A stretch of DNA of 5,448 nt from positions 1-5,448 of the forward strand of contig JAAYMJ010000328.1 of NCBI GenBank assembly GCA_012521455.1. The letters are read 5' to 3'. Numbering within the stretch: the first letter of the stretch is position 1; every line of letters starts with the position of its first letter. Under the pieces are notes generated by a model. That model saw nothing but the letters and a program-made list of their open reading frames with translations, was not told the origin of the DNA and searched no databases. Made by a program: the position numbers and the translations under genes. The stretch comes from Clostridiaceae bacterium. Its GTDB lineage: Bacteria; Bacillota; Clostridia; UMGS1883; JAAYMJ01. Below, one piece after another: positions 1-4,889 of the stretch.

Positions 1-571
1 CGATTAAAAAGATAATCCATGTAAATGCCCATTTGTGGGTTAAAAAGCTTACTAAAAGATACGCGATAACAACAACCGACCAATACAGTCCCAAAAGGCT
101 GTTCTTTAGCGCTTCGTCATCCTTTGGCTTCTTTTTTGCCGTGCCGCTATATGAACCAGAATAAATTAAAAGCCCCGTTGAAATCGCGCAAAACAAAAAC
201 ATGAGTGAAATTCCGATGAAATCCAATTTAAAATGACCAAATATGATGACCGGGATTATTGAAATAATATAACCGCCAACCCCGAGCGCCACAAACATTG
301 TTCTTTTTCTTTTGTTTTCTTCGTCTTCTTCAGTTTCTTCATTTTTATTTTGTTCATCCTGTGCTTTAAGTTCCATGATTAACTCCGATAAATCCCCGAC
401 CGAGGCTATAACTGTGCGGTACGCTTCTTCTTCCGATTTTCCGTTTTTAAGTTCATCATTATACTTTTCAAGCAAATTTAAATACATTTCATCTTTTACA
501 TCCTGGGTATTTTTTGAGTCAGGCGCGTTAGAAAAAGCTTCGTCAATGAATTTTTTCAACCTTTCTTCCAT
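1..571 (-). CDS. PadR-partner membrane protein, helical prefix plus TM segments (C-terminus cut off)
   Basis: The frame is open from an ATG at 571 to the left edge, giving 190 visible residues and no stop. Residues 1-70 are a soluble helical segment (MEERLKKFIDEAF..., then EEEAYRTVIASVGDLSELIMEL), which resembles the N-terminal prefix of DUF1700/HAAS or permease-prefix proteins. Residues 71-90 are a strongly acidic then basic linker. Hydrophobic segments follow at about 92-112, 117-138 and 159-178, and a fourth starts near 181 with WAFTWIIFLI. It therefore probably sits in the cytoplasmic membrane with a cytoplasmic N-terminal domain. The start is supported by AAGGAG at 586-581, 9 nt before the ATG. 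The ATG lies 17 nt after the padR stop, so the two genes form an operon. Proteins of this type are commonly paired with PadR repressors; the biochemical role is not known to me. The family assignment is from memory of sequence style and gene context, not a search. Confidence 0.8.
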   Translation of the reverse strand, partial: MEERLKKFIDEAFSNAPDSKNTQDVKDEMYLNLLEKYNDELKNGKSEEEAYRTVIASVGDLSELIMELKAQDEQNKNEETEEDEENKRKRTMFVALGVGGYIISIIPVIIFGHFKLDFIGISLMFLFCAISTGLLIYSGSYSGTAKKKPKDDEALKNSLLGLYWSVVVIAYLLVSFLTHKWAFTWIIFLI

Positions 572-588
572 TATCAATTACTCCTTCT

Positions 589-912
589 TTATTTTATTAA
601 AGTATCAATTATGCTCTTTGCCATTTCCCATTCCTCAACATTTTTCTTATAATAAAGCCTTCCCTCAAGGGTGATTTTATAATACCTCCGCCTGGCCCCC
701 GTGTTTTCATCTCCCCAGTATGATTTTATATATCCCTGCTGCTCAAGCCTGCGGAACGCGCTGTATAACGTGGCTTCTTTGAGTTCATACAACCCATTGG
801 TTTTTTCCTTTATGAAGTTATTTATCTTATAGCCGTAGCTGTCCTCATCAAGCAAGCATTTTAATATTATCGTGTCAGTATGCCCTCTTAAAATATCCGA
901 AGTGATTGTCAT
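589..912 (-). CDS. PadR family transcriptional regulator
   Basis: This is a 107-residue winged-helix DNA-binding protein of the short PadR type, likely a dimeric repressor. The N-terminal part (residues 1-30) carries the typical DSYGYKI turn. Residues 42-63 (ELKEATLYSAFRRLEQQGYI) are the helix-turn-helix with the family's xxTLYxxxxRLExxG pattern. Residues 72-90 (GARRRYYKITLEGRLYY) form the basic wing. The short C-terminal helix (91-107) would serve dimerisation, and there is no long ligand-binding C-terminal domain. The ATG is supported by GAGGAGGTGG at 926-917. It is transcribed from a consensus promoter directly upstream and is followed 17 nt later by a membrane-protein gene with its own ribosome binding site. 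By family habit it probably represses its own operon and may respond to envelope stress or a hydrophobic compound; the effector cannot be read from the sequence. Confidence 0.92.
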   Translation of the reverse strand: MTITSDILRGHTDTIILKCLLDEDSYGYKINNFIKEKTNGLYELKEATLYSAFRRLEQQGYIKSYWGDENTGARRRYYKITLEGRLYYKKNVEEWEMAKSIIDTLIK

Positions 913-933
913 CTTTCCACCTCCTCAAGTTAC

Positions 934-962
934 ATTATATACCGATATACCTCACCTGTCAA
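934..962 (-). promoter_or_regulatory. Sigma-A type promoter of padR operon
   Basis: Read on the minus strand, there is a perfect -35 TTGACA (962-957), a 17-bp spacer (956-940) and a perfect -10 TATAAT (939-934). Transcription would start near 928-926, leaving a leader of only about 15 nt that consists almost entirely of the ribosome binding site of padR. A full-consensus promoter of this kind would be very active unless repressed, which fits autoregulation by the PadR protein it encodes. Confidence 0.9.
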
Positions 963-967
963 GGTAT
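937..967. promoter_or_regulatory. Candidate PadR operator overlapping the padR promoter
   Basis: Two overlapping repeat patterns lie over the promoter. ATATACC occurs twice in tandem (937-943 and 945-951, 8-bp period) between the -10 and -35 boxes. A perfect 6-bp inverted repeat, ATACCT (947-952) and AGGTAT (962-967) with a 9-bp centre, brackets the -35 box. Binding there would block RNA polymerase. Assigning it to PadR is inference from position. The AT-rich context makes short repeats less surprising. Confidence 0.45.
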
Positions 968-975
968 TTTATTAA

Positions 976-1003
976 AAAAAGTATATTATGTAAAATACTT
1001 TTT
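976..1003. promoter_or_regulatory. Inverted repeat upstream of the padR promoter
   Basis: Perfect 9-bp arms AAAAAGTAT (976-984) and ATACTTTTT (995-1003) surround a 10-nt centre. The element lies 13 bp upstream of the padR -35 box. It may be a second operator, an AT-rich upstream activating element, or a weak backup terminator for transcription arriving from the right: on the minus strand the stem runs into a T-rich stretch, but it is almost pure A/T and would be weak. No single role is demonstrated. Confidence 0.4.
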
Positions 1004-1009
1004 CTGTTT

Positions 1010-1022
1010 AGGGGCTGCCCCT
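1010..1022. repeat. Small GC-rich palindrome in intergenic DNA
   Basis: AGGGGCTGCCCCT is a perfect inverted repeat with a single central T. It sits in otherwise AT-rich DNA between the zinc-ribbon terminator and the padR promoter. Neither strand has a T-run after it, so it is not a convincing terminator. I see no coding frame or other signal in the surrounding 1023-1113 stretch. Confidence 0.4.
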
Positions 1023-1113
1023 GTAACCTTTGTGCATTAAGGGCGGCATGATAAATTTAATATGAGGGTATGTTTGAAGGCGGAAAAAAAGACTAAACGG
1101 ATTTATTTAGTAT

Positions 1114-1145
1114 AAAAAAAGACATAAGCAATTGCTTATGTCTTT
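1114..1145 (-). terminator. Intrinsic terminator after the zinc-ribbon gene
   Basis: Self-complementary arms of 14 bases (1118-1131 and 1132-1145, core GACATAAGCAATTGCTTATG) form a hairpin with a loop around CAATTG. On the minus strand the stem is followed by seven Ts (complement of 1120-1114). It begins 32 nt after the zinc-ribbon stop codon. On the plus strand only three Ts follow, so the main direction is minus. It closes the zinc-ribbon transcript, and any read-through from galK, before the padR promoter. Confidence 0.88.
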
Positions 1146-1177
1146 AAACCTTCTAAATTTATCTTCTAAGATATGAA

Positions 1178-1333
1178 TTAGATTGATTTTTTTTGTTGCT
1201 TTCTTAACTTCCTGCATTCAGGGCATCTTTGAGGTTCGTTTTCAAAACCCTTTTCTTTGTAGAAAGCCTGTTCGCCCTCTGTAAAGATAAATTCGCTGCC
1301 GCAGTCCTTGCAAGTCAAATTCTTATCAGCCAC
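1178..1333 (-). CDS. Small zinc-ribbon protein, 51 residues
   Basis: A complete short gene runs from a GTG at 1333 to TAA at 1178. The start is fixed by an excellent ribosome binding site, AAAAGGAGGT at 1350-1341, 7 nt upstream. The 51-residue product has two CxxC knuckles, C8-K-D-C11 and C37-P-E-C40, that would hold one zinc ion. Between them lies the aromatic, charged stretch EFIFTEGEQAFYKEKGF, and the tail is lysine/arginine-rich (RKLRKQQKK). This matches the small 'probable zinc-ribbon' family (Pfam zf-trcl type, named from memory), which is widespread in bacteria but has no assigned function. The basic tail would suit nucleic-acid binding or ribosome association, which is inference. It has its own promoter with a palindrome and its own terminator, so it can be expressed independently of galK upstream. 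Confidence 0.9.
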   Translation of the reverse strand: MADKNLTCKDCGSEFIFTEGEQAFYKEKGFENEPQRCPECRKLRKQQKKSI

Positions 1334-1342
1334 AAGTTTTAC

Positions 1343-1386
1343 CTCCTTTTTAGGATATTATTAAATGATTTTTATCCTAAAAGGAG
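1343..1386 (-). promoter_or_regulatory. Leader hairpin that pairs with the zinc-ribbon ribosome binding site
   Basis: The arms are 1343-1357 and 1373-1386. They pair over 14 positions (CTCC-TTTT-AGGATA against TATCCT-AAAA-GGAG), with one extra base in the arm nearer the gene and a 15-nt A/T-rich loop. In the minus-strand transcript the gene-proximal arm contains AAAAGGAG, most of the Shine-Dalgarno sequence of the GTG-started zinc-ribbon gene. The far arm carries an anti-Shine-Dalgarno CUCCUUUU. When folded, translation start would be occluded. It may be a translational switch or thermosensor, or the same symmetry may serve as a DNA operator. Confidence 0.6.
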
Positions 1387-1395
1387 ATAATAAAT

Positions 1396-1413
1396 CAATT
1401 AATAGATTAATTG
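1396..1413. promoter_or_regulatory. 18-bp palindrome over the -10 and start site of the zinc-ribbon promoter
   Basis: CAATTAAT-AG-ATTAATTG has perfect 8-bp arms and a 2-bp centre. It overlaps the downstream four bases of the -10 box (1410-1415) and the expected transcription start near 1403. The position is that of a classical repressor operator. It is built only from A/T-rich sequence, so chance is possible. Confidence 0.45.
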
Positions 1414-1438
1414 TACCACATATTTATATTAATTGCAA
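1410..1438 (-). promoter_or_regulatory. Promoter of the zinc-ribbon gene
   Basis: On the minus strand, -35 TTGCAA (1438-1433) is followed by a 17-bp spacer and -10 TACAAT (1415-1410). The -10 is preceded by TGG, an extended TGn element. Transcription would start near 1403, giving a leader of about 70 nt that contains the hairpin over the ribosome binding site. The -35 box lies only 9 bp after the galK stop codon. Confidence 0.75.
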
Positions 1439-1447
1439 GAACTATTT

Positions 1448-2743
1448 TTACATAATGTGCTGGCTTACGTTTACAACACCGTAGGAACGGATACTCATAT
1501 TGTAAACGTCGTTTGCAGGGAGCGCTTCATTTATGTATTTTGTGTATTCTTCCACATATTCGTTTGGAAGTATTACCATAATAACGCCTGCAAACCCGCC
1601 GCCATGCACACGGCAAGCCCCGATATTCCTTTCTTTTAGGAATAATTCAGTTAGGGCAAGTGTCATGGTAATTCCCTGAACGTTGTATTCCGCTATATTG
1701 TAGCAGTTTTGCAAATATTTCCATGACGAGTTCCCGGAATCGGTCACAAGTCCTAAGAATTTGCCAAATTCACCGTTTTCGAGGGCTTTTACTTGTTCGT
1801 CCACCCTTTTGTTTTCTTCAAAATAGTGAATTGCCCGGAGTATTGCCCTGTCCCCGGTAGTTTTTGCGATTTCCTGGGCTCTTTTTATAACCTGCGCCTC
1901 ATCCACATCCCTGAGTACCTCTCCTCCCAAATATTTTGCAACGGATTTCATTTCAATGGGGATGGATGAATATTCAGCGGACAAATCCGCATGGTTTTTG
2001 CCTGTATTTACAATAATCAAGCTGTGGTTTTCCTTTGAAAAGTCAAAGTCAAGTTCCCTGACTTTAGGCGCCTTCGGGTTTTCAAAGTCAATGGTAATAA
2101 GGCCCCCAAAAGCGCAGGCGCATTGGTCCAAAAGACCTGACTGTTTGCCCCAGTATTCATTTTCCGCAAACTGCCCTATTCTTGCGAATGTTACCTTGTC
2201 GACTTTGCCTTCATTGTAGAAGGTGTTTATAATCATGCAGATTATCATTTCAAATGCGGCAGATGAGCTTACGCCCGCAGCTCTTATAACATTGCTTTGG
2301 AATACCGCGTTAAACCCGCCGATTTTATATCCGTTATTTATAAAACCTTTAAGTATGCCGCGGATTAGGGCCATCGCGCCGTTGTCGCTTGACTGCTTTT
2401 CTAAATTGTTTATGTCAATTTTAAAATCGTCATTATATGTTATATCATGAACGCTGATTATATTGTCATCAGTTTTTTTGCAAGCCCCAATGCAGTCTAG
2501 GGTAATGCTTGCCGTTAAAACTTTCCCATGGTTGTGGTCAGTGTGGTTTCCGCCGATTTCGGTTCTTCCGGGGGATGAAAAAAGCACAACTCCCTCATGG
2601 TCGCCAAAGCGCTCTTTATAAGTATCAAGCAAGGTTTCATATCTTTTGATTTGTCTTTCTAAATCTTTTTCCCCGTACATTCTGCTAAAGAAGTCTTTTG
2701 CTTTCTGGCTTCGCAAAAGCTCTTTATTCTCTGCTATACTCAA
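1448..2743 (-). CDS. galK: Galactokinase-like GHMP kinase
   Basis: This GHMP-superfamily sugar kinase would phosphorylate galactose at C1 with ATP in the Leloir pathway if the assignment holds. Residues below are numbered from the upstream GTG at 2752; subtract three for the preferred TTG start. The N-terminal galactokinase signature is PGRTEIGGNHTDHN (61-74), with catalytic Arg63. The ATP-binding GVSSSAA lies at 160-166. The catalytic base is probably Asp209 in SGLLDQCACAFGG. The C-terminal GHMP motif is RVHGGGFAG (381-389). A tyrosine at 261 in SAEY matches the sugar-contact tyrosine. Length (431) is normal. Asn69 replaces the glutamate of GEHTDYN, so the sugar specificity could differ; the protein resembles a divergent clostridial subfamily. 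No galT, galE or transporter lies nearby. The gene follows a hairpin after ispH-S1 and has no convincing promoter of its own; it may share that transcript. Confidence 0.87.
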   Translation of the reverse strand: MSIAENKELLRSQKAKDFFSRMYGEKDLERQIKRYETLLDTYKERFGDHEGVVLFSSPGRTEIGGNHTDHNHGKVLTASITLDCIGACKKTDDNIISVHDITYNDDFKIDINNLEKQSSDNGAMALIRGILKGFINNGYKIGGFNAVFQSNVIRAAGVSSSAAFEMIICMIINTFYNEGKVDKVTFARIGQFAENEYWGKQSGLLDQCACAFGGLITIDFENPKAPKVRELDFDFSKENHSLIIVNTGKNHADLSAEYSSIPIEMKSVAKYLGGEVLRDVDEAQVIKRAQEIAKTTGDRAILRAIHYFEENKRVDEQVKALENGEFGKFLGLVTDSGNSSWKYLQNCYNIAEYNVQGITMTLALTELFLKERNIGACRVHGGGFAGVIMVILPNEYVEEYTKYINEALPANDVYNMSIRSYGVVNVSQHIM

Positions 2744-2755
2744 AACTATCACCTC
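2741..2755 (-). promoter_or_regulatory. Ribosome binding site that sets the galK start at TTG
   Basis: GAGGTGAT (2755-2748) matches the 16S tail over eight bases. The GAGG core lies 8 nt before the TTG at 2743-2741. The in-frame GTG at 2752-2750 is part of the binding site itself and has no such site upstream, so TTG is the better start. Confidence 0.7.
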
Positions 2756-2780
2756 AAAATTTTTGATTGAGACCTATTTA

Positions 2781-2805
2781 AAGGCCCGTAAATTTTACGG
2801 ACCTT
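2781..2805 (-). terminator. Hairpin, probable weak terminator of ispH-S1
   Basis: Arms of 12 (2781-2792 and 2794-2805) pair fully in the minus-strand RNA with one G-U wobble. In the plus-strand RNA the same position would be a C-A mismatch, so the structure is meant for the minus strand. Only CCTTTAAAT follows, a poor T-tract. Termination is therefore probably partial, which would allow read-through into galK. It lies 37 nt after the ispH-S1 stop. Confidence 0.6.
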
Positions 2806-2841
2806 ATATTGTCATATTTTACCAATCTATTGCTTTCTGCT

Positions 2842-4824
2842 TTACTCGCTAACGCTTTGTGCGCTTTCAGCGCTTTCCTTATTTTCCACACCTTCGCTTG
2901 ATTGGTTTTCTTTTGCTTTTTCTTCTTCAATTAACGCCCTGATTGAAAGCCCGATTTTCTTTGCTTCCCAGTCAAGTTCCACAATTTTAGCCTCTACCAC
3001 CTGTCCAACGGTTAATACGTCTTCAGGCTTTCCAATGCGCTTTGTGGAAATTTGGGAAATGTGAATTAAGCCATCCACGCCCGGCATTAACTCAACAAAG
3101 GCGCCGAAGGGGACTAACCTTACCACTTTTGCGGATACCACATCACCCAAATTGTATTTTCCTTGAGCGATAACCCATGGGTTATCCTCGGATTTTCTAT
3201 ATCCCAAAGAAACCTTTTGGTTTTCTTTATCAGCTTCAAGCACAACCACTTCGACAATTTGGCCTTCTTTTAAAACTTCAGACGGGTGCTTAATTTTGTT
3301 CCAGGAAAGTTCTGAAATATGAATTAAACCGTCAACCCCGCCTAAATCCACGAAGGCGCCAAAGTTGGTCAAAGTTTTTACAACACCTTTATAGGTCTTG
3401 CCAACTTCAACATTATCCCAAAATTCCTTTTGCAATCTTTCTTTTTCTTCAATAGCAACGCTCTTAATTGAGCCGATGAATTTTTTTCTTCTTCTTTCTT
3501 CTTTTATGTTAATAACCCTGAATTTAACTTCTTTTCCAATTAGGCTTGTTAAGTCTTGCAAAAACCTGTCGCTTGCCTGGCTTGCGGGAACAAAAATCTT
3601 AATCCCGTGGGATAAAACAACCACGCCTCCGTTTACAGCTTCGATAATCCTTCCGGTTAATACGCTTTGGTTGTTATATGCCTCTTCGATTTTTTCCAAG
3701 CCTTTAATGGAATCAAGTCTCTTTTTGGAAAGCATAACCGTGCCTTCCATGTCGCTTACCCTAACCACAAAAGCTTCTATTTCGTCTCCAACTTTTAATA
3801 CATCACTTGGTTTCAGGGTCGGATCATCAGTAAGTTCAGATAGGGGAATAACGCCATCCATTTTAAATCCTAAATCAACATAAACTTCAGTTGGAGTTAA
3901 TCCTATAACTGTACCCTGTACCACATCCCCTGTATTTAAAACCTTAAGTGATCTTTCAAATGCCTCCGCGAAACTCATCTCGCTGCCTTGTTGATTGAAA
4001 TCTTCCATTGTGTTTAAAGCCTCCTTTATTATCCAATCCGGCGTCGACGCGCCGGAAGTTATGCCTATAACTTTGTCCTTGTAAGGACTTAGGTCAAAAA
4101 TTTCATTTTTGTTTTCAATATGGTATGTAGGGCAAATATTTTTGCAAATGTCATAGAGCTTTTGCGTGTTAGAGCTTTTCTTATCCCCAATCACAAAAAA
4201 TATATCGCTTGCTTTGGCTATTTCTGCCGCTTCCTTCTGTCGTTCATCAGTCGCACTGCATATTGTATCAAAAAATACTATATCTTTGCAAGTGTTTTTT
4301 AAAATTTTAGTGGATTTTTGCCAAATTTCCCGGTTGAAAGTGGTCTGAGCCACCACCGCCACTTTGTTATCGTTTTTATAATTTTGGGCTTCCGTCTCAT
4401 TTTCTATTATTTCCGCGCTGTTTTCGCACCAGCCGTTTATGCCAATAACTTCAGGGTGGTTTTTATTGCCGATGATTACAATATCCCTGCCTTCCCTTTT
4501 GCTTTGTTCCACGATTTTGTGAATGCGTTTTACAAAGGGGCAGGTCGCGTCAATGTATTCTATATTATTTTCCTTTAAGTAATTTTCAATTTCCTTGCTT
4601 ACCCCATGACTGCGGATGACAACCAAAGTGTCAGGGGTTGCCTCTTTTACGTCGGATATTACCCCCACACCGTTTTTTTCAAGGTAGGAAATAACATTGT
4701 CATTGTGAATTAAGGGCCCTAAAGTTTTTATCTTTTTTCCCTTTTTAATTTCGTCTAAAACAAGTTTCATCGCCCGGCTCACGCCAAAGCAAAATCCCGC
4801 GCTTTTAGCAAGTATTATTTTCAT
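2842..4824 (-). CDS. ispH: IspH-ribosomal protein S1 fusion (HMBPP reductase + four S1 domains)
   Basis: The 660-residue product has two halves. Residues 1-272 are IspH, the last enzyme of the MEP isoprenoid pathway, which reduces HMBPP to IPP and DMAPP. Its three 4Fe-4S cysteines are Cys12 (AGFCFG), Cys95 (DATCPF) and Cys189 (TICSAT). The substrate-binding set is also present: His40, His73, His123, Glu125, Thr161/162, Ser217-Ser218-Asn219 and Ser260 (GASTPDW). Both halves look intact. Four S1 RNA-binding repeats follow at about 297-367, 384-454, 473-543 and 558-628; the last two carry the typical FGAFV(D/E)L...VDGLIHIS motif. A charged tail (632-660) ends the protein. Such fusions are known from Clostridia; the S1 half probably acts on mRNA at the ribosome. 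The ATG at 4824 gives the canonical MKIILAKSAGFCFG start, yet its ribosome binding site is poor (AAGG only 2 nt away). plsC lies 65 nt upstream. Confidence 0.96.
   Translation of the reverse strand: MKIILAKSAGFCFGVSRAMKLVLDEIKKGKKIKTLGPLIHNDNVISYLEKNGVGVISDVKEATPDTLVVIRSHGVSKEIENYLKENNIEYIDATCPFVKRIHKIVEQSKREGRDIVIIGNKNHPEVIGINGWCENSAEIIENETEAQNYKNDNKVAVVAQTTFNREIWQKSTKILKNTCKDIVFFDTICSATDERQKEAAEIAKASDIFFVIGDKKSSNTQKLYDICKNICPTYHIENKNEIFDLSPYKDKVIGITSGASTPDWIIKEALNTMEDFNQQGSEMSFAEAFERSLKVLNTGDVVQGTVIGLTPTEVYVDLGFKMDGVIPLSELTDDPTLKPSDVLKVGDEIEAFVVRVSDMEGTVMLSKKRLDSIKGLEKIEEAYNNQSVLTGRIIEAVNGGVVVLSHGIKIFVPASQASDRFLQDLTSLIGKEVKFRVINIKEERRRKKFIGSIKSVAIEEKERLQKEFWDNVEVGKTYKGVVKTLTNFGAFVDLGGVDGLIHISELSWNKIKHPSEVLKEGQIVEVVVLEADKENQKVSLGYRKSEDNPWVIAQGKYNLGDVVSAKVVRLVPFGAFVELMPGVDGLIHISQISTKRIGKPEDVLTVGQVVEAKIVELDWEAKKIGLSIRALIEEEKAKENQSSEGVENKESAESAQSVSE
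4006..4027 (-). promoter_or_regulatory. Candidate internal ribosome binding site and ATG at the IspH/S1 junction
   Basis: Within the fused gene, AAAGGAGG (4027-4020) lies 11 nt before an in-frame ATG at 4008-4006 (Met273). Initiation there would yield a 388-residue S1 protein beginning MEDFNQQG, with the first S1 domain starting about 25 residues later. The match to the 16S tail is far better than that of the upstream ispH start. The spacing is longer than ideal, and the codons AAG GAG encode a Lys-Glu pair that also fits the IspH C-terminus, so chance cannot be excluded. Confidence 0.5.
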
Positions 4825-4833
4825 AACCTTATA

Positions 4834-4852
4834 TTTTCACAAAAAGTGAAAA
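4834..4852. repeat. Inverted repeat in the plsC-ispH gap
   Basis: TTTTCAC (4834-4840) and GTGAAAA (4846-4852) form 7-bp arms around a 5-nt loop, just 9 nt before the ispH start codon. No T-run follows on the minus strand, so it is not a terminator. It lies between a purine-rich GGGGAGAGG (4866-4858) and the start codon. It could affect ispH translation or be a protein-binding site. I see no strong promoter in this 65-nt gap. Confidence 0.4.
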
Positions 4853-4889
4853 CTAATCCTCTCCCCTTATTTTATGTAAATTTACGAAT

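Noticed and set aside
312..674. Plus-strand open frame of 120 codons
   Set aside because: It is antisense to the partial membrane protein and the end of padR. Its product is a serine/phenylalanine-rich sequence typical of the complement of an acidic, lysine-rich gene, and it has no ribosome binding site of note.
1092..1111. ACTAAA/TTTAGT inverted repeat just past the zinc-ribbon terminator
   Set aside because: Six-base A/T-rich arms with an 8-nt loop are expected by chance in DNA of this composition, and no function is suggested by position.
913..1177. Gap between padR and the zinc-ribbon gene searched for a riboswitch or small gene
   Set aside because: The padR promoter, inverted repeats and the zinc-ribbon terminator account for the recognisable signals. 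I found no conserved riboswitch fold or start codon with a ribosome binding site.
1433..1639. Plus-strand open frame of 68 codons across the galK 3' end and zinc-ribbon promoter
   Set aside because: It is mostly antisense to galK, has no ribosome binding site, and its cysteine/phenylalanine-rich product resembles nothing I know.
3398..3883. Plus-strand open frame of 161 codons
   Set aside because: It lies fully opposite the S1 repeats of the fusion gene, whose protein family is unmistakable. The plus-strand product shows no recognisable motif.
3970..3995. Second in-frame ATG (Met283, at 3978) as internal S1 start
   Set aside because: The sequence before it (GGCAGCGAG) is a much weaker ribosome binding site than the one serving Met273.
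4834..4852. Hairpin considered as terminator of plsC
   Set aside because: No T-run follows on the minus strand, and it abuts the ispH start, so plsC and ispH are more likely co-transcribed.
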